A DNA stretch of 64,000 nucleotides, taken from Clostridia bacterium. GTDB taxonomy: Bacteria; Bacillota; Clostridia; Oscillospirales; Acutalibacteraceae. Location: positions 124,001 to 188,000 of the forward strand of contig JAFYNR010000030.1 of NCBI GenBank assembly GCA_017548045.1. The letters run 5' to 3'. The notes under the pieces are model-generated. The model was not told the DNA's origin. It did no database searches and worked only from the letters and a program-made list of their open reading frames with translations. A program made the translations under genes and the position numbers. Below, one piece after another: positions 1 to 8,480 of the stretch; the stretch's first letter is position 1; each line of letters starts with the position of its first letter.

Positions 1-1
1 C

Positions 2-175
<174 letters not shown>

Positions 176-197
176 TCATACCGAAGGGGGTTAAAAT

Positions 198-3100
198 ATG
201 CCTATTGATAAAAGCATAAAGAAAGTAATGGTTATTGGTTCAGGTCCCATCGTTATCGGACAGGCTGCCGAATTTGACTATGCAGGAACACAGGCTTGCC
301 GTGTTCTTAAGGATGCAGGTCTTGACGTTGTTCTTGTTAACTCAAACCCTGCAACAATTATGACCGACAAGGCACTTGCGGATGAGATTTATCTCGAACC
401 GCTTACTGCCGAAACGGTTAAAAGAATCATTGAAAAAGAAAAGCCCGACAGTCTTCTTGCAGGTCTCGGCGGTCAGACAGGTCTGACAATCGCTATGCAG
501 CTCAGCAAGGACGGTTATCTTGACAAAATGGGTGTAAAGCTTCTCGGTACGAACGCAGAGGCTATCGATAAGGCTGAAGACAGAAAAATGTTCCGTGACA
601 CTATGGAATCAATCAATCAGCCCGTTATTCCTTCAGAGATTGCAAATGATGTTGAAACCGCAGTTGAAATTGCGGCAAGAATCGGCTATCCCATCATTAT
701 CCGTCCCGCATTTACACTCGGCGGCGGTGGCGGCGGTGTTGCCGACAACGAAGAGGAACTCAGAGTTATTGCAAAAACAGGACTTGATCTCTCCCCCATC
801 ACTCAGGTTCTTGTTGAAAAATATATCTTCGGCTGGAAAGAAATCGAATTTGAAACCATGCGTGACAGTGCAGGTAACTGTGTTGCTGTCTGCAGTATGG
901 AAAACTTTGACCCCGTAGGTATTCACACAGGCGACAGTATCGTTGCAGCACCTGCCCTTTCACTCAAGCCCGAAGAGCTTGAAATGCTCCGTAAGGCTTC
1001 GCTTGACATCGTTGATGCGCTGGGCATTATCGGCGGCTGTAACTGCCAATTTGCACTTGACCCCAACAGTATGGATTATGCTGTTATTGAGGTTAACCCC
1101 AGAGTATCACGTTCATCAGCACTTGCAAGTAAGGCAACCGGCTACCCCATTGCTAAGGTTACGGCTATGCTTGCAATGGGTCTTACTCTTGACGAAATCA
1201 AGAACGACGAAACCGGCCTTAACTGTGCAAAGTTTGAGCCTGATGTAAAATACATCGTTGTCAAGCTTCCCAAATGGCCCTTCGATAAATTCGTGAACGC
1301 AAGCAGAAAGCTCGGCACTCAGATGAAGGCTACCGGTGAAGTTATGTCAATCGGTCCCACCTTTGAAATGGCAATTATGAAGGCTGTCAGAGGCGCTGAA
1401 ATCTCTCTTGATACTCTTAATGCCGCACCCAAGACCGATGCTCCTCTTGAAGAAAGACTCAGAGAAACCGACGATATGCGTCTTTTTGCCGTGTTTGAGG
1501 CAATCAAGAGCGGTATGTCCATTGAAGAAATTCACAACATCACCAAGATTACCGAATGGTTCCTTGAAAAGCTTAAAAACCTTGCTGATTTTGAGAAATC
1601 CATTGAAAACGGCAATATTGATGAAGAAAAATATAATCAGGGTAAGCTTTACGGCTATACAGATGCTGCACTCAAACGTCTTTCAGGCGTTAAAGAGCTG
1701 CCTGCACACAAGGAAGCAGTTTATAAAATTGTTGACACCTGCTCAAACAATATGAACACTGCTGCACCTTATTTCTACTCAACATACGACCGTGAGTGTG
1801 AAGCAAGACCTCTCGCAAAGAGCGATAAGGAAAAGATTATTGTTCTTGGTTCAGGTCCCATCAGAATCGGTCAGGGTATCGAATTCGACTATTCATCAGT
1901 TCATTGTGTATGGACACTCAAAGAGCTTGGCTATGAGGTTGCTATTATCAATAACAACCCTGAAACTGTTTCGACAGACTACGATACCGCAGACAGACTC
2001 TATTTTGAGCCTCTTACTCCCGAAGATGTTATGAACATCATCAAGGTTGAGAATCCCATCGGTGTTGTTGTTGCATTCGGCGGACAGACAGCTATCAAGC
2101 TTACAAAGTTCCTTGATGAAAACGGCATCAGAATTCTCGGCACATCTGCTGACGGTATTGATACCGCAGAAGACAGAGAACGCTTTGACGCACTTCTTGA
2201 AAAGTTTGCAATCCGCAGACCCAAGGGTATGGGCGTTATGACAAAGCAGGAAGCTCTCAATGCCGCAAACACCCTCGGCTACCCCGTTCTTCTTCGTCCT
2301 TCATACGTTATCGGCGGTCAGAATATGACTATCGCTCACGAGGACAGCGACGTTGAAAGATATATGGATATTATTCTTTCAGGTGAAATTGAAAACCCTG
2401 TACTCGTTGATAAATACATGATGGGTACGGAGCTTGAAGTTGACGTTATCTCAGACGGCAAGGATGTTCTTATTCCCGGTATTATGGAACACGTTGAGCG
2501 TGCAGGCGTTCACAGCGGTGACTCAATCGCTGTTTATCCTCCCTATAACCTCAGCGATAAAATGCGTGAAAACATTATTGATGTTTCAGAAAAGCTTGCT
2601 CTTTCACTTGGCACAAAGGGTCTTGTTAACATTCAGTACCTTATTTATCACAATCAGCTTTATGTTATTGAGGTTAACCCCAGAGCATCAAGAACAATCC
2701 CCTATATCAGTAAGGTAACAGGCGTTCCCATGGTTGACATCGCATCGAAGGTAATGATCGGTCAGCCTCTTAAAGAGCTGGGTTACGGCACAGGTCTTTA
2801 TAAAACTCCTCCTTACTTCACTGTTAAGGTTCCCGTATTCTCATTTGAAAAGCTTTCAGATGTAAACTCAATCCTCGGCCCCGAAATGAAATCAACCGGT
2901 GAAGTTCTGGGTATCGGTAAAACAACTGCAGAAGCACTCTATAAGGGTCTTACATCAGCAGGCTTCAAAATTCAGCTTCCCACAGCTGAAAAGAACATCG
3001 GTATTCTTCTCAGCGTTGACAGTCACGATCTTCTTGATGCAGTTTCACTTGCTAAGAAGCTTGATGACCTTAAAATTAACATTTATGCTACTAAAGAAAC

Positions 3101-4232
3101 GGCAGATGCTATTTCACAGCTCGGCATTGACGTTGAATGTGTTCAGAGCAGAAACGATGATTCGGAAATCTACAAGCTTCTTGAAAGCGGCAAGATTGAC
3201 TACGTTGTATATACAGGCGCTCTTCACGATTCAACTATGGGTGATTACATTGCACTTCACAGACGTGCAATTCAGCTTTCAATAGCTTGTATCACTTCAC
3301 TTGATACAGCAAACGCCCTTGCAGATATCATTGCAAGCCGCTTCAACCAGCAGAACACTGAGCTTGTTGATATCAACAATATGCGCTCTGAAAGACAGAC
3401 GCTTAAGTTTGTTAAGATGGATGCATCGGGCAATGACCACATCGTTATCGAAAACTTTGATAACTCAATCACCTGCCCCGAAAGCCTTTGCGTAAGCCTT
3501 TGTGACAGAAATCACGGCGTAGGCAGTGACGGTATCGTTCTTGTTGAAAAGTCGGATGTTGCTCAGGTTAAGATGAGAGTATTCAACCTCGATGGTTCAG
3601 AAGGCAGAATGGGCGGTAACGCAATGCGTTCCGTTGCAAAGTATGCATACGACAACGGCTACGTTGATACCGAAACAGTTACAATCGAAACCGCAAGCGG
3701 TGTAAAGAGTGTTGAGCTTTACACAATGAACGGCAAGGTAAGCTCCGTATGTGCAAATATGGGCAAGGCTGACCTTGAAAATGCAGTAACAGGTTCAGCG
3801 GGTCAGAACAAGTTCATCAACTTCCCCGTTGAGATTGCAGGCGAAACTCATAACATTACCTGCGTATCCATGGGCAACCCCCACTGTGTTGTATTTGTTC
3901 CCAGAGTTGATACAATAGATATTGAGAAGGTTGGTCCCAAGTTTGAAAAGGCTGACATTTTCGCTCACAGAGTCAACACTGAATTTGTAAGAGTAGTAAA
4001 TGAAACCACACTCAAGATGAGAGTATGGGAAAGAGGTAACGGCGAAACTCTTGCCTGTGGTACAGGTGCTTGTGCGGCAGTTGTGGCAGCGGTTGAAAAC
4101 GGATTCTGCAAAAAGAATACCGATATTACCGTTAAAGTCAGAGGCGGCGACCTTATCGTTAACTATTCGGATGAAGGCGTTCTTCTCACAGGCGCAACAA
4201 AGCTTGTATTCGAAGGTACTGTTGAATATTAA
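198..4232 (+). CDS. carB: Carbamoyl-phosphate synthase large subunit fused to a diaminopimelate epimerase domain
   Basis: One uninterrupted 1344-residue frame with RBS AAGGGGG. Residues 1-1063 are a complete CarB: first ATP-grasp half (about 1-400), oligomerisation region, second ATP-grasp half starting near KIIVLGSGPIRIGQ (about 550-935), then the MGS-like allosteric domain, ending in the usual ELVDINNM. CarB makes carbamoyl phosphate from bicarbonate, ATP and glutamine-derived ammonia. Residues about 1069-1344 match full-length DapF, which interconverts LL- and meso-diaminopimelate for lysine and peptidoglycan. There is no stop and no RBS before residue 1062, so this reads as a true fusion. 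DapF's second catalytic Cys is present (ACGTGAC, Cys1287). The first is replaced by Gly1139 (MGGNAMR instead of the family's CGN-x-x-R), so epimerase activity is doubtful. carA is not in the window. Confidence 0.93.
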   Translation: MPIDKSIKKVMVIGSGPIVIGQAAEFDYAGTQACRVLKDAGLDVVLVNSNPATIMTDKALADEIYLEPLTAETVKRIIEKEKPDSLLAGLGGQTGLTIAMQLSKDGYLDKMGVKLLGTNAEAIDKAEDRKMFRDTMESINQPVIPSEIANDVETAVEIAARIGYPIIIRPAFTLGGGGGGVADNEEELRVIAKTGLDLSPITQVLVEKYIFGWKEIEFETMRDSAGNCVAVCSMENFDPVGIHTGDSIVAAPALSLKPEELEMLRKASLDIVDALGIIGGCNCQFALDPNSMDYAVIEVNPRVSRSSALASKATGYPIAKVTAMLAMGLTLDEIKNDETGLNCAKFEPDVKYIVVKLPKWPFDKFVNASRKLGTQMKATGEVMSIGPTFEMAIMKAVRGAEISLDTLNAAPKTDAPLEERLRETDDMRLFAVFEAIKSGMSIEEIHNITKITEWFLEKLKNLADFEKSIENGNIDEEKYNQGKLYGYTDAALKRLSGVKELPAHKEAVYKIVDTCSNNMNTAAPYFYSTYDRECEARPLAKSDKEKIIVLGSGPIRIGQGIEFDYSSVHCVWTLKELGYEVAIINNNPETVSTDYDTADRLYFEPLTPEDVMNIIKVENPIGVVVAFGGQTAIKLTKFLDENGIRILGTSADGIDTAEDRERFDALLEKFAIRRPKGMGVMTKQEALNAANTLGYPVLLRPSYVIGGQNMTIAHEDSDVERYMDIILSGEIENPVLVDKYMMGTELEVDVISDGKDVLIPGIMEHVERAGVHSGDSIAVYPPYNLSDKMRENIIDVSEKLALSLGTKGLVNIQYLIYHNQLYVIEVNPRASRTIPYISKVTGVPMVDIASKVMIGQPLKELGYGTGLYKTPPYFTVKVPVFSFEKLSDVNSILGPEMKSTGEVLGIGKTTAEALYKGLTSAGFKIQLPTAEKNIGILLSVDSHDLLDAVSLAKKLDDLKINIYATKETADAISQLGIDVECVQSRNDDSEIYKLLESGKIDYVVYTGALHDSTMGDYIALHRRAIQLSIACITSLDTANALADIIASRFNQQNTELVDINNMRSERQTLKFVKMDASGNDHIVIENFDNSITCPESLCVSLCDRNHGVGSDGIVLVEKSDVAQVKMRVFNLDGSEGRMGGNAMRSVAKYAYDNGYVDTETVTIETASGVKSVELYTMNGKVSSVCANMGKADLENAVTGSAGQNKFINFPVEIAGETHNITCVSMGNPHCVVFVPRVDTIDIEKVGPKFEKADIFAHRVNTEFVRVVNETTLKMRVWERGNGETLACGTGACAAVVAAVENGFCKKNTDITVKVRGGDLIVNYSDEGVLLTGATKLVFEGTVEY

Positions 4233-4239
4233 TAAAAGA

Positions 4240-4268
4240 GGCGGTAATCGTAAGATTGCCGCCTTTTT
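4240..4268 (+). terminator. Rho-independent terminator after carB
   Basis: A 10-bp stem GGCGGTAATC / GATTGCCGCC (one G-T pair) with a GTAA loop is followed by TTTTT, eight bases after the carB stop. It closes the argF-carB transcript and separates it from the opposing minus-strand run. Confidence 0.85.
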
Positions 4269-4276
4269 ATGTTCTG

Positions 4277-4351
4277 TTATTCTTTAATTCCAAAGACCAG
4301 TTTAAGTATGCCTCTGAGCGCCTTGGGGCTGCGTACCACAACAACCTTCAT
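4277..4351 (-). CDS. spoVM: Stage V sporulation protein M (24 residues)
   Basis: A 24-codon frame beginning MKVVVVRSPKALRG and ending LVFGIKE, preceded by a strong RBS (AAAGGAG, spacing 6-7). Length, the basic/hydrophobic amphipathic pattern and the SPK...LRGIL core fit SpoVM. That peptide inserts in the forespore outer membrane by sensing its curvature and anchors SpoIVA to start coat assembly. Position supports the call: in B. subtilis spoVM follows the prpC-prkC-rsgA cluster, and here it is the last gene of the same cluster. It sits 16 bases after a 46-codon membrane ORF, probably on the same transcript. rpe and thiN, found between rsgA and spoVM in Bacillus, are absent. Confidence 0.82.
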   Translation of the reverse strand: MKVVVVRSPKALRGILKLVFGIKE

Positions 4352-4367
4352 ACCCTTTCTCCTTTCA

Positions 4368-4508
4368 TCAGTATCTGCAAAGGCTCAGACCTGCCACAAT
4401 CAGCACTGCGGCAATAATCAACACAGCCGGAATATAAGGAAAAAGTGCGGCAACAATCATTCCAACCGCAAAAGAAATAACAACATTACCGCTTAAAATA
4501 CATCTCAA
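4368..4508 (-). CDS. Small hydrophobic membrane protein upstream of spoVM
   Basis: A 46-codon frame with a TTG start and a GGTGAT stretch upstream as a weak RBS. It ends TGA 16 bases before the spoVM ATG, so the two look translationally coupled. The product is almost entirely hydrophobic: VVISFAVGMIVAALFPYIP, then AVLIIAAVLIVAGLS, then the tail LCRY. This suggests one long or two short membrane segments broken by a Pro-containing turn. I do not recognise a family. The context suggests a sporulation-time membrane peptide, which is inference. An internal ATG at codon 17 is an alternative start. Confidence 0.5.
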   Translation of the reverse strand: MRCILSGNVVISFAVGMIVAALFPYIPAVLIIAAVLIVAGLSLCRY

Positions 4509-4525
4509 AACAAATCACCGCCCGA

Positions 4526-4553
4526 ATTATACAGCATGAGTCTTTGCTCAGTA
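4526..4553 (-). promoter_or_regulatory. Possible promoter for the small membrane ORF and spoVM
   Basis: In the gap after rsgA the minus strand has a perfect TATAAT -10 (4526-4531). The best -35 at 16-bp spacing is TACTGA, a poor match. A separate promoter here would make sense for sporulation-specific expression, but a sigma-E-type match is not clear. Confidence 0.25.
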
Positions 4554-4580
4554 CAGTATAATCAAAGGCGGTGTATTTTG

Positions 4581-5477
4581 TTACTTATTGTGTTTTTTAA
4601 GTTCCCATTCTTTAATATTCTTTGCCTGCTCCATCATAAAGCAGTAGCTTTCGTGACGGCTGACAGGAATATCTCCATCCTCAACCGCCTGAATAATACG
4701 GCAGCCCTTATCCTTCATATGAAGGCAGGATGTGAACTTGCATTGACCTATATATTTTTCAAACTCCTTGAAAGCAAAGGGCAAATCCTCTTTGAGAATA
4801 GGTTCTGTTTCATCCGTTTCGAATGAAGAAAAGCCCGGAGTATCCGCAACGTATCCGCCCTCTACTTTGAACAGTTCGCTGTGTCGGGTTGTATGCCTTC
4901 CTCTGCCAAGCTTGTCGCTTATTTCGCCGGTTTTAAGACCGAGCTTCGGGTCAATAACATTGAGAAGCGACGATTTGCCGACGCCGGAGTTACCGCAGAA
5001 TGCACTTATATGACCCTTAAGCGCTTCCTTGACCTCCTCAACACCTTCTCCGTTAACGCACGAAACAGAAAAAGCCTTTATGCCTGCTTTGCGGTATATC
5101 TCAATATATTCATCCGCATTTTCAAGATCATTTTTCGTGAACACAACAATGGGTTCTATGCCTTGATTTACCGCAAGCGCCGTCATCCTGTCAATGATAA
5201 GAAGAACAGGCTTGGGCTCACACACAGAGGAAACTATAAAGATTCTGTCAACGTTTGCAACGGGAGGTCTGATAAGAACACTGCTTCTTTCAAAAATCTC
5301 ATCAATTGTGTTCTCGGCATTGTCGTTGATGCTGATTTTAACTCTGTCACCTGCAAGAGGCTTTATCCCCGACTTACGGAACACGCCCCTTGCCTTACAC
5401 TCGTATATTTCACCGTCGGCTTCCACATAGTAGAAGCCGCCGATGCCTTTTATTATAATTCCTTCAACCACGGGCAT
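4581..5477 (-). CDS. rsgA: Ribosome small-subunit GTPase RsgA
   Basis: 298 residues, the usual length. The GTPase motifs occur in the circularly permuted order typical of RsgA/YloQ: G4-like TKND first, then the P-loop GNSGVGKSS, then DTPGF. An N-terminal OB fold precedes them, and a C-terminal Zn-binding Cys/His cluster (CKFTSCLHMKDKGC) follows. RsgA assists late 30S subunit maturation and uses GTP when bound to the ribosome. The start overlaps the prkC stop (TAATG), so translation is probably coupled to the kinase. In Bacillus the RsgA homologue is a PrkC phosphorylation target, in keeping with this operon. Confidence 0.96.
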   Translation of the reverse strand: MPVVEGIIIKGIGGFYYVEADGEIYECKARGVFRKSGIKPLAGDRVKISINDNAENTIDEIFERSSVLIRPPVANVDRIFIVSSVCEPKPVLLIIDRMTALAVNQGIEPIVVFTKNDLENADEYIEIYRKAGIKAFSVSCVNGEGVEEVKEALKGHISAFCGNSGVGKSSLLNVIDPKLGLKTGEISDKLGRGRHTTRHSELFKVEGGYVADTPGFSSFETDETEPILKEDLPFAFKEFEKYIGQCKFTSCLHMKDKGCRIIQAVEDGDIPVSRHESYCFMMEQAKNIKEWELKKHNK

Positions 5478-7705
5478 TATATGCCTTCCTTCTGTCCGAC
5501 AACAATGGTAACAACCGTATCAGGAGAATAGGTCTGAGTTATACCGATTATTGTGCTTGACGTTGCTGAGGGAGTCTGCGAAAGAACTCTTCCGTTTTCT
5601 GAATCATCATATACCGCCTGCTGCTGAACTCTGTAATTCTTGAAGCCTGTTGATTCAAGCTGAGTAATTGCAGCCTCCATTGTCATACCTACAACATTGG
5701 GAATTGCACGCCTTGAGCTTCCCGACGAACCGTACGAGCTGTTCAATACAACGGGAGGATCCTGTGTAAAGTCAACTGTGCAGGAATAATATTCCTTATT
5801 GTCAATAAACACCTTCACGGATGCCGCTTCGCCGCTGCCTTCAACCTCAAAGGGATAATTGCTTCCGTCCATAAGAAGTGTTCTGCTGAGCTTAGACTCA
5901 TTATTTACAAATACTTCGAAGCTGCCTCTCGTTGAACCCGATGCAGGAAGTGTTACTTCAAGATTTGCCATTCTCGACTCGGGAATACCGTTACTTACGG
6001 TAAGCTTAACCTTGGTGCCCGGGATTACCTTTTCGCCTGCTTCGGGTGACTGACCTATAACGATACCTGCAGGCTCATTGCTGTCTTCTTCAACTATATC
6101 GGGGTCAACGGTAAGCTGAGCAGAATTTATCATCAATTCGGCCATTTCAAGGTTAAAGTTCATTCCGACAACGCTGGGCACCTCTATGAAATCCTCATCA
6201 CTGGCAAAGTAAACAATAACGATTGTATCGCTGTCTGCTTCTTCACCAACCTGGGGTTCAATTCTAATAACGTCACCGAAGTTTTCGGTGCTGAGCATAG
6301 GCATAAGCTTAACATTCTTAAAGCCCTTGCTTGAAAGCGTTTTCTGCGCAAGCTCATGACCCATACCGATAACATCGGGAACAACGATTTTCTTTGCGTT
6401 GCTTGCCACGGAAAGAGTGATACCGTTGTTATCTTTGGTAATCTTCTGACCGCTGCTGGGCTGCTGGAAGAAAACATCACCGTCTTCGTAGGCGCTGTTT
6501 GCAATTTCATTGATTTTAATATCGAATTCACTGTAATCGGGGTTGTTGAGAATTTCTTCTGCATAATTCTTACCGATAAACTGAGGCACAACAAGCGTAT
6601 CACCCTTGAAAACATCGGTAAAGAAGAAAAGAAATGCAAACACAAAAACTGCAAGAACCGCCAATGCTATCGAAACACCGATTGCAATAAGACCGCCTTT
6701 ACCCTTGGGCTTATCTTCTGTTTCTTCGTAGCCATCATCATATTCTTCCGATACAACAGGCTCAAGTGTCTTTTTAACAGGAGGCGTTACGACGGGCGGT
6801 GCCGCAACGGGCTTTCTTGTGGGAACATATTTTGTGGGGTCATTATCAACAAAATAATCTCTCTGGAAACGGATATTGGGGTTGCGCTTGAATTCTTCAA
6901 TATCAAGAAGCATTTCAGCCGCAGACTGATATCTGTTCTTTGAGTTTTTCTGCATTGCATGCATAACGATCTGTTCAAGACCAACGGGAATACTGCCGTT
7001 AAGCTCTCTGGGAAGCTTGGGGTCATTCTGAAGCTGCATAAGCGCAACGGAAACAGAGTTATCCGACTGGAAGGGAAGCTGTCCCGTAAGCATTTCATAA
7101 AGAACTACACCAACGGAATAAATATCTGCTCTTGCATCTGTTGCATCACCTCGTGCCTGCTCCGGGCTGATATAATGAACCGAACCTATCGCGCTGTCGG
7201 TCATTGTTTTGGTATCGCTGTAACTGAAACGTGCAATCCCGAAATCCGTTACCTTTATGTTACCGTTTGAAAGAAGCATAATGTTCTGAGGCTTGATATC
7301 CCTGTGAACAATACCCTTGTCATGAGCGTGCTGAAGCGCTCTGAGAATCTGCATTGTAAAGTGTACAGTTTCCTTAATGCCAAGCTTACCCTGCTGCTCA
7401 ATATATTCTTTGAGGGTAATTCCTTCAACGTGCTCCATTACGATATACTGAAGTCTGTCGCCGTAGCTCACATTGTAAACCTTAACTATGTTGGGATGCG
7501 AAAGCACGGCGATTGCCTTTGATTCGTTTTTGAATCTGCGGCGGAACTCTTCATTTGCAAGGTATTCTTCCTTCAGAATTTTAACAGCAACTATTCTGTC
7601 GTCAATACTGTCGTATGCTTTATAAACAACTGCCATACCGCCGACACCGATTACTTCCTGAATTTCATATCTGGCGTCAAGTCTTTTACCTGTATAATTA
7701 TCCAT
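5477..7705 (-). CDS. prkC: Ser/Thr protein kinase with PASTA domains
   Basis: I place the start at the ATG at 7705 (742 residues) because GAAAGGA lies 9 bases upstream; earlier in-frame ATGs lack an RBS. The kinase domain is residues about 10-275, with the Gly-rich loop VGVGGMAVVY, catalytic HRDIKPQN and DFGIAR. A basic/acidic linker and one membrane span (about 340-364) follow. Outside are three PASTA repeats beginning near VVPQFIG, VVPDVIG and EVPSVVG. Next comes an Ig-like segment of roughly 85 residues, then a fourth PASTA (about 664-735, IPNVVGMT). PASTA domains bind muropeptides or lipid II, and the kinase signals wall state and spore germination. It pairs with the phosphatase gene just upstream. 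Confidence 0.96.
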   Translation of the reverse strand: MDNYTGKRLDARYEIQEVIGVGGMAVVYKAYDSIDDRIVAVKILKEEYLANEEFRRRFKNESKAIAVLSHPNIVKVYNVSYGDRLQYIVMEHVEGITLKEYIEQQGKLGIKETVHFTMQILRALQHAHDKGIVHRDIKPQNIMLLSNGNIKVTDFGIARFSYSDTKTMTDSAIGSVHYISPEQARGDATDARADIYSVGVVLYEMLTGQLPFQSDNSVSVALMQLQNDPKLPRELNGSIPVGLEQIVMHAMQKNSKNRYQSAAEMLLDIEEFKRNPNIRFQRDYFVDNDPTKYVPTRKPVAAPPVVTPPVKKTLEPVVSEEYDDGYEETEDKPKGKGGLIAIGVSIALAVLAVFVFAFLFFFTDVFKGDTLVVPQFIGKNYAEEILNNPDYSEFDIKINEIANSAYEDGDVFFQQPSSGQKITKDNNGITLSVASNAKKIVVPDVIGMGHELAQKTLSSKGFKNVKLMPMLSTENFGDVIRIEPQVGEEADSDTIVIVYFASDEDFIEVPSVVGMNFNLEMAELMINSAQLTVDPDIVEEDSNEPAGIVIGQSPEAGEKVIPGTKVKLTVSNGIPESRMANLEVTLPASGSTRGSFEVFVNNESKLSRTLLMDGSNYPFEVEGSGEAASVKVFIDNKEYYSCTVDFTQDPPVVLNSSYGSSGSSRRAIPNVVGMTMEAAITQLESTGFKNYRVQQQAVYDDSENGRVLSQTPSATSSTIIGITQTYSPDTVVTIVVGQKEGI

Positions 7706-7742
7706 AATTAACATTCCTTTCAGTTTACTGGTTAAAATGTAA

Positions 7743-8480
7743 TCAGTATGCAACGGCTACAACGGTTATATTATCGCCGCCACCGTTTTGATTTGCAAAA
7801 TTAACAAGTTTATCGGCAAATTCAAAAAATGTTGCATCCCCGATAATATTAAGAATATCTTCGGTATTTACAAAATTCGTGAGTCCGTCCGAACACAGCA
7901 AAAGCATATCGTCCTCATCAAAATTTTCCTGACAGAAATCAACCTTAATCTCTGAATCAACACCGATTGCCCGGGTGATAATATGCTTGCTGGGATGATC
8001 GTCAACCTCATCAGCAGTAATTTCGCCGTTTTCAAGCATACGCTGAACAACAGAATGATCTTTTGTAAGCTGAATAAGCTGACCCTCAGACTTTTTATAA
8101 GCCCTGCTGTCACCGGCATGCGCAATATAAACATATTCATCGGAAATTATGGCCGCCACAACAGTTGTTCCCATACCGTTGTATTTTTCGTCTGTAAGAG
8201 ATAAGTCGTAAATAAATTTATTGGCTCCTTCAATTGCCGAAACCATAAGACTCTTTACGGAAATATCACTCATTGAGCTGTAATAGCGTTCTGTAATGCG
8301 CTCTTTAATGGCCCTGACTGCTTCGGCGCTTGCAAGGGCACCCTCTGCGGCACCTCCCATACCGTCACATACAACGGCAAGCACTGCGCCGCCCTCAAGC
8401 TCACAGGCAGAATATGAATCCTGATTATTTTCTCTCACAAGACCCATATCCGTTCTTGCTGCAATTTTCAAGCTATTCAT
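7743..8480 (-). CDS. prpC: PP2C-family Ser/Thr phosphatase (Stp1/PrpC type)
   Basis: The start is set at the ATG at 8480 (MNSLKIAART), which overlaps the end of rlmN by 8 bases, giving 245 residues, the normal length. PP2C metal-binding motifs are visible: TDMGLVRENNQDS, CDGMGG, HAGDSRAY, LCSDGLTN and GGGDNIT. A cytosolic Mn/Mg-dependent phosphatase, it removes phosphates placed by the PASTA kinase encoded 38 bases downstream. Together they form a reversible switch for cell-wall and translation targets. Confidence 0.95.
   Translation of the reverse strand: MNSLKIAARTDMGLVRENNQDSYSACELEGGAVLAVVCDGMGGAAEGALASAEAVRAIKERITERYYSSMSDISVKSLMVSAIEGANKFIYDLSLTDEKYNGMGTTVVAAIISDEYVYIAHAGDSRAYKKSEGQLIQLTKDHSVVQRMLENGEITADEVDDHPSKHIITRAIGVDSEIKVDFCQENFDEDDMLLLCSDGLTNFVNTEDILNIIGDATFFEFADKLVNFANQNGGGDNITVVAVAY

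Noticed and set aside
3381..4232. A separate dapF gene starting at the ATG at 3381
   Set aside because: No RBS precedes it, no stop separates it from CarB, and the CarB C-terminus runs into it in frame, so a fused protein is the simpler reading.
4881..5531. Long plus-strand frame of about 216 codons opposite rsgA
   Set aside because: It is antisense to a clear GTPase gene, has no family motif and no RBS, and its composition mirrors the coding strand.
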